Of a stretch of DNA of 64,000 nucleotides, positions 12,041 through 24,229 are shown piece after piece. This DNA comes from Saururus chinensis. Its lineage: Eukaryota > Streptophyta > Magnoliopsida > Piperales > Saururaceae. A program made the position numbers and the translations under genes. The stretch lies in NCBI GenBank assembly GCA_035235625.1, contig CP141141.1:20519968-20583967 (forward strand), read 5' to 3'. A model generated the notes under the pieces. The model was not told the DNA's origin. It saw only the letters and a list, made by a program, of their open reading frames with translations, and did no database searches. Every line of letters begins with the position of its first letter. Within the stretch, counting starts at the first letter, position 1.

Positions 12041-13760
12041 TAAGTTGATCTAGTAGTAAAAATACCTAAGGACGTTGGCTTCCATAAGAGTGTATCGTTG
12101 TCCTAATTAAGAGTTGGAGTATAACCCTCAATAACTTGAAGAAGATTATCATATCTCAATTTAATATGTTGAGTCCACTTTTAACAACCATTGTTTGAAC
12201 AATCAGACATAGAAGCAAGTTTATGACTATCCATTTAATGCACAAGATGTTGACCATCGTTATAAAGGAGTAAAATTTTCTTATCCTAAGGATCTAACTC
12301 GAAAGAGTGTTAGTTCCATCATTAATCTTATAAGAAATAAAATCAATTATAATACTTCAAAGAGAGAATATTTCTCCATGAAGTAAGCATATGATAGGAT
12401 GTCACAATGCCAAATATGGTGGCTTAAGTGATTTGATTTGGTCCAGTTCCACTTGCCCATCAATTTTCTTAATTTTTAGGAGCTACAAAAATACATTTGG
12501 TAAAACGGCATGTAAGAATGTTGTCAAAGTTTTAAAAAATGAAAATGCTATAACTGCGATTGAGCCTAGGGACCTCATGCACGCTTGTCATGAAGTGAGG
12601 GGTCTATATAATTGGTTATGCCCTGTGCGTGGGCATGGCGCATTGAAATGAGACAGGGATTCATAGGAGGATTCAGTCAGAATTCTCCCATGAATCACCA
12701 AATTTCATTTGTTTACCCAAATGATCCCATGTGACTGGTTTGTTCACTCAAATTCTTCAATCCCAAGAGGGCATAAAAGTTAATAATGCGGCTTTTCATG
12801 AGAAAATTCATAGATATAACGAAAGAAAATGAACACATGTAATGTGACCGGTTTCTATGACCAAAGCCCTGTGACCAACTCACATGGGGCTCTAAGGGGC
12901 ACCAATCCATTAGAAGAAAGCTAAATTGACCTTAACTTGCATATGGGCTGAGAAATATTTTGGTATACTATGTGTACAGGAAAAACATGCTCAACCCCTA
13001 GTACCTGCTAGAAAAACATAATAATTTATGGGTCCATGTCAAAAACAACTCGTACGTGTCCAACAAATATTGGCAATGAGCGCAATTTTCCCATCCACTT
13101 ACACCTACCTAATAACTTTTCAGAACGACTTGTACAATACCATTCATTTAAAGGGCCTAATTTATAAAATACGGTCACGATCATTTTCGTACACTATCCC
13201 GTATTTCATCGGCACATATGTTAGTATTTTTCATAGCAAAAATTTTAGACCCCAAGAATTTTTGCTTTGTTCAACTTACTGGATTTTCCGGTCTCCCAAA
13301 TATAATTTTTTGGAATCTGAATACTCCCATGAATTTTATTTACATTCTCATTCCTCCAATTAGTAAAAAAACATCTTTTTTATGTTTAAAAGCGAAAAAA
13401 AAAATTCAATTTCTTCAACATAAGTAATCGAAAGAGTTTTTTTTTAATCTCAGCTGATAGTGAGCCGAGGTAAAGAATCTTGGGAGGGTTCATTTTCAAG
13501 ATCTACGACCAACACGCTAAGTACACATTAGCATATTTCCAATATATTCAAAGGTTCTTAAGTAATGTACGTGGTCAAATGTTAGGGAACCAAGGAGAAG
13601 CTTCCTCCCTCACCTCACGTCTGCCTTCTTCCACTTATTATATTCCTTTCAGGTACATAGGAACATCAGTACCCAAAATACTCCTCCTAGCCCGAGCATC
13701 TCCTGCTCGTCTCCGCCAATATTCTTACTCTTATCTCCAAGTTTTCTCTTCTTCGCTATT
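12041..13760. other. intergenic region upstream of the MACPF gene
   Basis: No gene recognised. This stretch includes the upstream region of the MACPF gene. Open frames at 12391, 13028 and 13218 show no known motif. Confidence 0.5.
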
Positions 13761-13771
13761 TGTATTATATA
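13761..13771 (+). promoter_or_regulatory. candidate TATA box of the MACPF gene
   Basis: TGTATTATATAGAGG lies about 75 bp before the MACPF start codon at 13840, and the intervening leader is rich in CT and AG. Position fits a plant core promoter with a short 5' untranslated leader, but the start of transcription cannot be read from the sequence. Confidence 0.35.
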
Positions 13772-13839
13772 GAGGAAGACATTCCCTCAGCACACCTACT
13801 ATCTTCTCCAGTTCTAAGGGGAGAAAGAGAAGCACAGAG

Positions 13840-16800
13840 ATGAACGGGATTGCAGAGAGAGCTTTGAGCTGCTTGGGGAAAGGCTTTGACGTCACAAGTG
13901 ATTTCAGGATCAAGTACTGCAAAGGAGAGAGCCGGCTGATCACCATTAATGAAGACAAGAAGAAAGATCTACCAGTTCTCGGATTCGGAACTCTTCGAGA
14001 TGTTTCTGTCGATGTTATGTGCGACAAAGGTGACAGAATCCGGCATCAGTCTGACATTCTCAATTTCCATGAGGTAGTCATTCTTCATCGTCATCATAAT
14101 CATCATCTTCTTCTTAATAATATTCAATCAACCTCTTTGATTTTCTGTGACATGGGTATTTACCAATCTATTGAACTTTCAAGAGTTCATTCCAATTCAG
14201 TTAGTACCCTGTCCAGGGAAAGGTCTCAGGGTTGAATAGAAGTAGAAGTCTCGGGTTCGAGTCGAGCTTGTGACACCTTTGACATGATTGAAGGCGTTCT
14301 ATGTAAAAAAAAAAAAAAAGAAGAAGCAAGAGTTCATGATATTTTTTGCATTAAAATGTATTTACCTGTTATATAAAAAGTATTTTTCAAGAAAACAATA
14401 TTCATTACATTTATGAATCATGGGTTTTTCCGTTTCTACAATTTTTCAGCTTGTAATCTGTTTATTACATATTTCGCTATTATACTTTCCCTCTCTTAAA
14501 AATAGTAATCGTTTTTCATAACAGCAAATTGTTCGTTCATCATTCTGTAATAAACGAAGAAAAAGAAAAAATGTTTGTTCATCAGTTCAACATAAAAAAT
14601 TTCTAATAACACAATTTCTCTCTCTGAAAACTATTTTCATAGATGATTAAGACTTGTAATCCCTATCCAAGTTTGGTTGGAATGGTTCACCTATTTCTGA
14701 CTGAATCTCGCCTCCACATGAACCCGAAGACGACAACGCGGAGAAAACACTGATACAGCAAAAACCAAAAGAACTCGTTCAAGTGTGAAATTGGAGAAAA
14801 CTTGTGGGTCCAATCACTTTCAGATCAATACTGCGGGGCCCCCATTTTCATTTGAATGATGGCAGTTTTCTTGTATCCTTTCACACGATAACTGACAATA
14901 AGACAGTGCAGTCAATGTCAACACCGCTGTGTATAGCCGGCTACGTCCAATTGTTCCATAAAATTCCAATTCAACTTAGCTGATCAATTGGTGTAATACT
15001 AGCACCCATGTAGGCCAAAAAAAGTTGTTGCACCTTGAATTCATCTGTATGTACTGTAATACTAAAAAATAAACGATAAAATCAAGTAGAATATATACAT
15101 TCTTAACAAATATTTAGAACAAGTATAAGATTAGTCATTAATGATATAAATTTTTTAACTATTAGCTAGAATTCATGTGTTGCACCTTGTGTCACAGTTT
15201 AATTCTTTGAGATGAGTAAAGTGATACTGTGAAATATAATAACTAAATATATTAGTTGCTAATAATAAAAATAATATTAAAAATATTATTTTGTTATTAT
15301 TTATTAACAAGGGGTACTCGAGTCCTTGGGACACAACCAAAACGAGCAGGCCAACAAGACAAGGCCAATCTCATGGGGGGCATGTACAACAGCCCTACAT
15401 CACAAGAATTAGTCAAGATATAATCCTCATGAGTGGCCAAAGGAGTGGGGTCAACAATAATATTAAAGAGCCAATGAATTTTGTTTCATGTTTTGTTCAT
15501 AATATTCTATTTTTTATTATAGACTAGACTTCCTGACATCCTTTTTTTCTTGCTTAAAAAAAATGGTGGGAAGATGTCGACTTTCATGAATGAGAGGAGC
15601 TCCTTGGTGGGGAAGATACCAAGCGGGCAGTTCAATGCCATGTTCGGGTTCAACTGCGAATCGTGGGCGAAGGATGCATCTCACACCAAATGCCTGGCCA
15701 TGGACGCTTGCTTCATCACCCTCTTCAGCCTCCGCTTCTCGCGCTCCTCCTTCCTCCTCTCTGACCATCTCATCCAAGCTGTACCTACCTCTTGGAACCC
15801 CCTCTTGCTTGCTAGGTATGAACATGCACTACCAACCATCCTCCTTCCTTCCCTCTATCTTTAAACATATAATTGATTTGATTTATAGTTCTTTCGCTGA
15901 ATCATTTGCACAATAAAATACACTTAAAATAAAATAAAATTTTTATTTGCTAGTTTATTTTATAATAATAATAAATTATTATTATTATTATTATTTTCTC
16001 CATCGGATAATAAGTGTCTGAATTCGGAAAAAAAATAAAATCAGATTATTTTTGTTTTCTAATCAAGTTACTTATTACGAGACAGAGGGAGTATAGATTT
16101 TATAATTGTTTGGTGGGAGAAACTACCACTTGCGCTGCATGTACATGTTATTTTAAGTACGAGTAGGGCAGGAAAGGTAGTGACTCACAACTGCCATCTT
16201 TTAGTTTATAACGGAAGAAACGCCCTCGTTGGCTTTTCATTTTCAAATATTGATGGGTTGGCTGCATGTGCAGACTTCTATGCTTTGCTTGAAGAAGACC
16301 CGCACCGTGTTGCAGTATTGGAACACTATTGACATTGGCCAAGTCAATAGCCCCAAAACGTTAATTTTGATTTGATTAAATATAACTTATAAGGTTCAAA
16401 CTCTCTTTCTTTGAGTTTGGTAGATTGGTCTAGGACCCATGAACCTTACACAACTTTACAACTGGTGTCAGGTTGTGAACTCCCTTTCCGTGTATATCTC
16501 TTTCTCTTGCTGAGCTCTTTCCGTGTGAATCTTCACCTTACATGTTAAGAAAATTAAACCTTTTCACCTTACATGTTAAGAATAATCAACTTAAGATATA
16601 ATCCCTAAGTATCTGGATTAAAACCAACTTAAGAGATAATCCTGAAATGACTTCAGCTGCTAAAACGATTTGTTTAGTTTGTTGCCACAGATTCATTGAG
16701 AAGTATGGGACACACATAATAGTGGGTGTCACCGTTGGAGGTCAGGATGTGGTGTTTGTGAGACAAGATGAGTCATCCAAATTGCCTCCTTCTGAACTCA

Positions 16801-17711
16801 AAAAACACCTGGACAGACTTGGAGATCAGTTGTTTACAGGAGCATGTACCCTTTCTCCACTACATTGGAAGACCAAGGACAACAAAAACAAGGTTCATCC
16901 AACAACCCTAAAAAGATCTCAATTCTACTCATAAAATGTTGTCTTGATCAGGAACTTCGTATTTATTCTCTCTTTTTTTTAAATTTGGGTCACAGATTCC
17001 GGAGGCATTCAATGTATTTGATCCAGAACCACTGATTGTCGATAGTTTTTCGTTAGTCAGAAGTAAAGATGTAAGCAAAGCCTAAACAAATGCTTAAGTC
17101 AACAAATACTATAGTACTATTTAAATTAAGTTACATGTTGAAGTGAAGGAAGAAGTTTTATTTTCATCTATCTGTTCTAGGGAATCACAGTGATATGTTC
17201 AAAAAGAGGCGGTGATACATCAATCAGCAGCCATTGTGAATGGCTTCCTACTGTCCCTACCATGCCTGATGCCATTAACTTCAACTTCATTCCAATTACC
17301 TCTCTCCTTAGAGCTGTTCCTGGGAAGGGTTACTTGTCACATGCAATCAACCTATACCTTCGGTGTAAGTTGTCTTCTTTCAGCTAATCATCATTAGAAA
17401 TCGTTTAGTCAATATGAACAACCTTATAACATCTTAAAAAAAAGGTGTTAAAACTATTTATTGCCTATTAAGAGTCTAATTAAGATATGTGTGAATAAAT
17501 ATATATAAAAGGAAAAGTTAATATGAGCTCGGGCTCACGCGCGCCTACATGCGCCCGGTCTCATAGGGCCGTTGGATTTACATCCGGCGGCCCATAATAT
17601 TCACGGGTTTAAATGCCCCGTGAGTATTATGGGCCACCGGATGTAAATCCGACGGCCCTATGAGCCCCGGTGTACGTAGGCGTGTGCGAGCCCAGGCTTA
17701 TATAAACGGGA

Positions 17712-17753
<42 letters not shown>

Positions 17754-19889
17754 TAATATAAGCTTTGGCTCCTGCTCGACCGCTAAGGCATTGCAAGTTG
17801 TCGGATCAAAAGCTAACCGTGCGTGTTCCTCAAGGCTACTTACTCCCTTGAGTAACAAGCTTTGTCTGATCGAAATTTAGTGGCCCAGATGACCTAGCTC
17901 AAGTGATCACCTGTGAGCCCTGACTCATATTAATGTGTAACAGATAAGAACATGAAAGGTATTACAGCGATTCCTTGATGAATCTGAAATAAACACCTAA
18001 CGTAACATTGTAAAAGTTCAGCCTAGATCAAGTCAGAAGATAAATTTAGCTGTGGACTAATGAATATCAACATATGGTTGCTATCTTCAAGAACAACAAC
18101 ACTACAAGTAGTATAATCTTGAAAGATGTGAAATCTCGAAGTTGAACCATTCAACTCAGTCCAATTCACCCAATAATTCAAGTTGACATGGGCACAGCCC
18201 CAATTCAACGTGATGAAGGTAATCATTTTTGTGGGTATACATTTGTAAGGCAGGTCATCCATTGGAGGCAGTAGTCATTTTTTGTTGAAAAAGAGGTGGT
18301 TTGAGTCCTTGACTAACTTCGATATATATTTTAATAAGAAGGAAATGAAAAAAGTCAGCTGCGTCTCTATTAATCTGTTCATAATTTTCCAGCTTTGGCC
18401 AAGTACCATCATTTTTAAATAGAAAATCTTTTGACCGTACATGGCTAATTAGCCCCGTAATGTATATTATATAGAATACTTGATGTATTTTCATTCTTCT
18501 TATACAGACAAGCCACCAATAGCTGACCTGCCTTACTTCCTTGACTTCCAATCTTTCAAGATATGGGCACCCATTCACAGTGATCTTCCATTGGGTCCAC
18601 CAACAAATAAAGCCATTTCAACAGCGGCTCTTCATTTGAGCTTAGTGGATCCAAAGTTATATGTCAATACCACTCAGGTACCCAACATTTCTTTATTCCT
18701 TATCATTTTGTTGTTCAAAGAGAGAGAAGAATAAACAAGGCCATAAACTCCCTCCTGAATTAGAAAACCAAAATAAATTGATTTTGATTTCTTTTTGTTT
18801 TTTAATCTAGACACTTAGGGAGTATTTAAATTATAAAATGTACACAAAATTGAAAAAAGGGACTTAGGGACTTCTAAAATTCTAAAAATGGAAAGACAAA
18901 TATAGTAACTAAATAATTAAGTATTATTTACCTGTCTTCTAAAGAAAGAAATCTTATATTCCTTTGAAGGAAGAATATAAATTTTTGCAAAACTAACAAA
19001 AATTTTCAAAAAAATGTATGCAGTTTAAAAAAAATTCAAATGCATCATAATTTATTTATTAATCCTTTATACATCACTTAAATTTATTTTTCAGGTTATA
19101 GTTGGAAAGAGACCGGTGACAGGGTTGAGACTTTATCTGGAAGGAAATAAGTGCAACAGGTTAGCCAGATAAGCTACTAATTGAAAATTTCTTATTTATT
19201 TCAAAAAAAGTTGAAGATATTCTGTTATTAGCAACTTTAACTATGAATTTCCCTTTTTGTTTGGCTGCTTCAGATTAGCTATTCACCTGCAACATCTGTC
19301 AAATGTTCCTGCAATCTTCACAAACCAGATTGGCATCCCACCATTGTGGAGAGGATCTGATGAAACTCCAGATGATAGCTACTTTGCACAATGGAAGAAG
19401 TCCTCACTTGTGTGCACAGCCCCAGTGGACTGGGCGGACCAAGTGGACACAGCATTTGTCGTAACTGGAGCTCAGCTCCTGGTGAAGAAGCATGAATCCA
19501 AGAATGTGCTCCATCTAAGGCTCCAATTTACCAAGATATCTAACTGCATCATCTGCAGGTCTTTCTGGGAACAAGGATCATCTGAATCATCTCAGAGGTC
19601 CTCAGGCTTCTTCTCTGCACTCAGCACATCAATCACTGGCACTTCTGAGAAAGAGAAGCAACTGCCAACAATCGTCATAGATTCTGGCATCTTCCCAACA
19701 GGTCCACCAGTCCCTGTTCAGACACAAAAGCTTCTAAAATTTGTTGATACAAAGCAGCTGTGCCGAGGCCCGCAGGACAGTCCTGGACATTGGCTAGCCA
19801 CTGGGGCCAGGTTGGATGTGGAGAAGGGGAAGATCTCTCTCAATGTCCGGTTTTCTCTCCTTGTTTGCTCTTTATGGGAGCAAGTATAA
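13840..19889 (+). CDS. MACPF domain-containing protein (At1g14780/CAD1/NSL1 family)
   Basis: Eight coding exons: 13840-14073, 15574-15815, 16691-16892, 16996-17070, 17181-17364, 18508-18677, 19095-19159, 19274-19889. They sum to 1788 nt, 595 codons plus TAA, and every intron is GT-AG. The family's MACPF domain covers roughly the N-terminal half; the signature YGTH is at residues 164-167, followed by a Gly-Gly. Other family blocks are GKIPSGQFNAMF (exon 2), ITVICSKRGGDT and FNFIPITSLL (exon 5), YLEGNKCNRLAIHLQHL (exon 7/8 join), and FVVTGAQLLVKK and RGPQDSPGHWLATGARL in the C-terminal part. There is no signal peptide. Family members (CAD1, NSL1) restrain salicylic-acid defence and cell death, and membrane insertion is presumed from the fold. 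Length is normal (about 600). The start was chosen because MNGIAERAL aligns with the usual N-terminus; a longer in-frame reading from 13480 lacks support. Residual doubt concerns only exact paralogue identity. Confidence 0.93.
14191..14326 (+). mobile_element. SINE in intron 1 of the MACPF gene
   Basis: A 136-bp insert is bounded by an 11-bp direct repeat, CAAGAGTTCAT, at 14180-14190 and 14327-14337. It contains a tRNA-type RNA polymerase III B box (GGTTCGAGTC, 14254-14263) with an A-box-like TAGTACCCTG about 52 bp upstream, and ends in an A-rich tail from 14305. These are the diagnostic marks of a tRNA-derived plant SINE. It sits in the same orientation as the gene, about 120 bp after the first splice donor. 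Confidence 0.88.
15998..16092. mobile_element. small Stowaway-like MITE in intron 2 of the MACPF gene
   Basis: CTCCATCGGATAATAAGTG at the left is answered by CTTATTACGAGACAGAGGGAG at the right, an imperfect inverted repeat with Stowaway-like CTCC(A/C)TC ends. It is about 95 bp long, with TA directly after the right end. Confidence 0.6.
17525..17698. mobile_element. GC-rich foldback element in intron 5 of the MACPF gene
   Basis: The two halves are almost perfect inverted copies: CATAGGGCCGTTGGATTTAC and ATCCGGCGGCCCATAATA on the left are answered by TATTATGGGCCACCGGAT and GTAAATCCGACGGCCCTATG on the right, with a short loop near 17610. The RNA would form a hairpin of about 80 bp per arm. The GC content is unlike the AT-rich intron around it, supporting an inserted foldback MITE. 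Confidence 0.88.
17713..17750. repeat. (AT)n microsatellite
   Basis: About 18 AT dinucleotides immediately after the foldback element in MACPF intron 5. Confidence 0.9.
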
Positions 19890-20427
19890 AAATTCTCTTA
19901 GGATAATTGTTAATAGATATGAAATCTTAGCCCTGAGAATGTTAGGTCTGTAGATGTCTAAGCCTTATAACATTTGTGAGCTTGTGATAGCAATGAAAGG
20001 CAAGACATACATTTTTGTAAAGAAATTTTTTACATCGTTATTATTGGTTGATTCATTTATTCCAAGGCAAGTTGTTTAAGAATTACTCTTCTAGTACAAA
20101 ATGAGTCTGTCTAGCATTCCAAGCTGCTGTGCGCCAAAGAGGCACTTGCTCGCCATCTCCTTCTTGTTGGACAAAGTTATGGGTTCATCCCATATTGGTC
20201 ATTTGTTGACGGGTTAAGGTGAACTGGTTCATATTATAGGGGTCAAGGTATATAGGGGTGGACCCAAGACCTAGTGGCCATTCTCGCACTCATTCGGTGG
20301 GCCCAAGTCCCATGCACACTCACTTATAAATATACTTAGCTATATATATTGTAGTTGATGCATGCATACATTAATATAAGCCATAATCAAGTGTACAACC
20401 TGGTGCAGGACCCGCTTGAACTATTTA
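19890..20427. other. 3' flank of MACPF gene and sequence left of the PIF element
   Basis: The first part is presumably the 3' untranslated region; no canonical AATAAA was seen close by, only AATGAA-like variants near 19992. TGTTGGACAAAG at 20165 resembles the start of an LTR, and the sequence on both sides of the PIF element (to 20427 and from 24742) reads as one continuous repeat-like unit. Confidence 0.4.
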
Positions 20428-21645
20428 GGGGTCGTTTGGGTACGGAATTAATTCGGTAGCGAATCGAAATTTTTTGGAATTAATTCTGCCAATTCAATAT
20501 AGAATCGGAATTTCGTTTGGGTATGGAATTTTTAATATGGAATCGTGTTTGGATAGCGAATTGTGTTTAAGGTTAGATTCTTTAGAATTTTAGGTAAATT
20601 GACAAATATACCCTTTAAATGGAATTGTTTTGATAGAATCATGTTTGGGTATGGAATTTGTGTATTTTTGGAATCATTGAACTTATGAAAAAATTACAAA
20701 TATAACCTTGGTTTAGGTATTGTACGTGGTTAGTATGCAACATAAATAATATATCCAGCCCAATGTATTCGACTTTGGGCCCTATCAAACACTTTAAGAT
20801 CACCTTAAAAAAGATTTTTTATTTCACTAAATAGATTATAGACATACAAGGGGCCTTATACTCATCCTTAAACAGTCTTTTTATAGCTTGATGGGCTCAC
20901 AGAAGTACATACCGGTCTATACAAGTGCCTATCAGCCGTACTTACCTATATCGGTTGAGACCGATATGGCATGATATGGGTGATAATACACCTTACATAA
21001 AAATTAATATATATCAACTGTATTGATATGTACTGTATTAATACTATAAAAAGATTGAAGTACTATGCTGATCTAAGATTGGATCATGCAAGTATAAAAA
21101 AAGGGTCACAAGTACCCATGTGAATCGATTAGTTGCCCCTACTTGACAAAAAAAAAAGATTTTATGCTCCCTTAAGCTCAGTGTAAAAAATACTTAGGAG
21201 TCGTTGATATTTAAAATAAATAAAATACACATTAGTGCATATTAACATTAATTTCACTAACACTAATATATACTAACGTGATTAACATTAATTTCACTAA
21301 CAATAGTATATACTAGCGTATGTGCTAGATGAACAACTCTCGTATATTTCTTATGCTGGCCTCATGGTAGGTGAGAGCAAAAAAAATGCTTCCTACATAG
21401 AAGGGGAGAAAAATTGCAAAATTTTGGGTTGCAAGGGATGAAACCTAATCGAAATATGATATCCAATGTAATCAAATAAGACAAATCTTAATAATTTACC
21501 CATACACAATCTCCTGAGGAGAAATTTAAGTTATTCACAAATCACAATAAACATTTTAGTTCTCTTTGTCCATTTTACAAACAAAATTATCCTGATTTAA
21601 ATGAAAACTCCGTAGGTGGATGACTGAATGCTTGCCGAACCCACG

Positions 21646-21944
21646 GTGGGTTATTACTGCCTCCACTCCTGCCAACAGATCTAATCCCTACAAAGTGCGT
21701 TTGTCTCATGTTAAATTAAGTCTCCACCATGAGTTGAACTTTTACCTTGTACAAATGTGATCACACACCTTCCCTGTCTATACTCATCCACTTCTTCTGC
21801 CTCATCATCTGGAAAACGTGCAACTACAGCAACATCATTTATCTAAGAGCTCTTTACAAGAGAGTTAACTGCCCTCAACAATGAGTCAGTGTGCTTTATC
21901 CGCCCTGTCGATTGTCCACTCTCTGGATTCACCCATTTCTCAAC
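21646..21944 (-). pseudogene. captured exons of a DUF3326-family gene
   Basis: Exon 21769-21944 (minus) starts after an intron-type TAG acceptor and reads VEKWVNPESGQSTGRIKH, TDSLLRAVNSLV, one TAG stop, then INDVAVVARFPDDEAEEVDE and YRQG before a GTGTGT donor. A second exon starts at 21687 after a TAG acceptor and reads GLDLLAGVEAVITH. The succession DSLLRA ... VAVVARFPDD ... YRQG ... D-LAGVEAVI-H is that of DUF3326 proteins, which I recall from cyanobacteria and plants and which are of unknown function. The internal stop and a likely 1-base loss at the first donor (frames no longer join) show it is not functional. Identification is from memory of the family pattern. Confidence 0.72.
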
Positions 21945-22383
21945 CTACAATTTCATTGAGACATAATTCTCTTTTGATAAACTAATGGAAAACATGTATA
22001 CTTTCATTATGAATTTTCTATGAATGAAATTGCAAAAATTAAATAGGTTTCTTTAGATCTTTTGAAACGGAGCCAAGTCCTTGATGATTTAACTAATGCT
22101 CTTATAACCAGCCCAAATCTGCTGCCACTAAATTATATAATGTCCTACAGGCGAAAAGCCAACCACCAATTATTAAACTCTGTTGATGTAAATACTTGCA
22201 TCATGGGCAGTGCAAATGGCAGGATAATCACTAAGGCTTCTCTGTTTTCACATAGTTTAAGCATGCTGTCAAGTTATTAATTAGCCCCTAAAAACCATGC
22301 GTACCAATTTTAGTCAGCATCCAAAACGTGGGCTGGAGAAGAGTTCATATAGAGAACAATGTCATCAGACTAAACTAGTAATA

Positions 22384-22475
22384 TACTCCCTCCGTCCTAA
22401 ATTAACAGCTCCATTTGGCAAAAATGTTTGTTCAATATTAACAGCTCCATTTTTGTTAAATTTAAACAGTTAGGT
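22384..22475. mobile_element. partial Stowaway-like MITE
   Basis: Begins with ACTCCCTCCGTCCTAAATTA, the typical plant Stowaway end, followed by two AACAGCTCCATTT motifs. The opposite end was not found, so it is probably truncated. It lies between the captured phosphofructokinase and DUF3326 pieces. Confidence 0.55.
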
Positions 22476-22813
22476 ACTTAAAAAAAAGAGTATCTACCAT
22501 TTTCATGACTAATGCTTAGAGTTTTGATAAAGCTGTCCTAAACACTTCTCCACAACAATCCCTCCCTGCTACTTTCCACCCCAAACCAACAGGGGAAAGG
22601 GAGAGAATTTTATCAAAAAACACCCTCCTCGGAATCATTGTGATCCCACTCCATGCAGCCTCAGCCATGCCCACAAAGAGACTGGTTTATGCAAAATGTT
22701 CATTTCCAAAGCATTCTCAAATGTAAAATTTTCTTCATTATTTTTATATAGTTTTTTATAAAATTTGGGTGAAAGTACAATCTTTGATATAAACATCGTT
22801 GAAATAAACTTGC

Positions 22814-23403
22814 TTGCCCTGCTCCAGCAACACAAGCCACAGCTGACCCTTTTGTCTCTATCATATGTTCAAGATGCTGCAAGACACCATATGGTCCCTC
22901 CAAATTGAAAGGTACCTGCATATAAAAGAATCAAGATGTGTAGGTAAGATTATAAGAAATATAGGGAAATTAGAGTAAACAATAAGATGTTCCCAGCTAA
23001 AGAATTAATGAAGATAAAGGGAGAAAAACCAACTTATAAATATATGCACCTCAGGGATTAGACAAACATCAATCTGCCGCTGGAAAGTGAAGCATGCATT
23101 GCAATAAAACCACTACTTCTTCCCAACAGTTTAACTAGTCCAATACCATGATATGCACTCCGTGCATGCACACTTTCTTGTTGAAGTGAACAAGAATCAC
23201 TACAATTTATCAGTCAATTTCCCTTGACATTCTTTTGGATAGCCACTGACTAAACTCATTACCTCAATATATGCTGAATTTATAGCTCTTTGAGCTTCTT
23301 CCACAGCAGTATCAAAACCAAATGCCGTATCCATAAGGAGAATATCGTTGTCAATGGTTTTAGGAACACAAACAACAGAGACTTTCAGCCTCCTGTTGTG
23401 GCA
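22814..23403 (-). pseudogene. captured exons of an ATP-dependent 6-phosphofructokinase gene
   Basis: Exon 23263-23403 (minus, 47 codons) follows a polypyrimidine tract and CAG and ends at a GTAATG donor. It holds [20 protein letters not shown] and [15 protein letters not shown]. Exon 22814-22915 (34 codons) follows a TATATGCAG acceptor and holds VPFNLEGPYGVLQHLEHMIE and TKGSAVACVAGAGQ. Both match plant PFK4/PFK5-type (plastid group) enzymes; the PKTIDND segment is part of the active site, transferring phosphate from ATP to fructose 6-phosphate. The exon(s) that should lie between them (the MGR-S/YSGF region) are missing, one Glu of the usual VAEGAGQ is deleted, and the sequence diverges after GAGQ. 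N- and C-terminal parts are absent, so this cannot make an enzyme. Confidence 0.9.
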
Positions 23404-23479
23404 CTGCAAATGAGAGTAAAAACAGAAAAAGTACAAGAGAAACACAAGTCCACATCTTATAATAATAAAATTTAACACA

Positions 23480-24140
23480 TATCAACCATATAATATGAAT
23501 TGCGAGGAGCAGAAAATGCAAGCAGCTGGGTAACTGATCATACGATTGAAAAATAAAATTGAATGGCGATCAGTGAAAACTTTGAATGCAGATCATGAAA
23601 AACAATTTTATCACATATCAGTGAGCTTTGGGGAATCACCGAGAAAAATGCATCATAGCTACGTGAGGGCCTAATTTCGCCCAAACAAGAAGGCCACAGT
23701 CATGAAAGAAAAAAATTTGAACACCGATCAGTGAGGGTAGGGAAAATCGGCGAAAAATTGTAGGCATAGCGGAGTAGGGCCTAATATTCGTCCAAAGATT
23801 TGGCCACGGATCAGTGAGCTACAACGATAAAAAACATACACACGCCAAAGATCAGTGAAGGAAGGAATGAAAAAAAAAAAAAATTTCAACACAAATCATA
23901 AAAAATAAATTTTTTATCACATATCAGTGACATTTGGGGGAATCGCCGGACGATTGAATGATAGCTACGTGAGAGCCTAAATTCGCCCAAACATTGGGCC
24001 ACAGATCATGAAAAAAAAGAATTCGAACGCTGATTAGTGAGGGTAGGTAAAACCCTCACTGATCGATGAAGGAAGGAATGAAAAAAATACACATTTTGAA
24101 TACATATCATGAAAAAAAACCCTTTTTCACAGATCAGTGA
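23480..24140. repeat. internal tandem-like repeats built on GATCAGTGAG
   Basis: The phrase ATCAGTGAG/ATCAGTGAC with TTTGGGG-AATC(A/G)CC recurs near 23617, 23923 and 24135. CATAGCTACGTGAG (near 23653) and GATAGCTACGTGAG (near 23960) lie about 305 bp apart, each followed by GCCTAA-TTCGCCCAAACA. These degenerate units of about 300 bp lie in what would be the first intron of the captured transcript. Confidence 0.7.
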
Positions 24141-24229
24141 GATTTGGGGGAATCGCCCTAATCAAGAAGAAGAGAAGAAATCGAAATTGAACAAAAAGAG
24201 AAGAAAAGGAGAGAAGAAAATGGGCTTAC

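Noticed and set aside
13480-14235. Open frame of 251 codons covering MACPF exon 1
   Set aside because: Only the part from 13840 to 14073 is conserved. The rest is upstream leader and read-through into intron 1 and the SINE.
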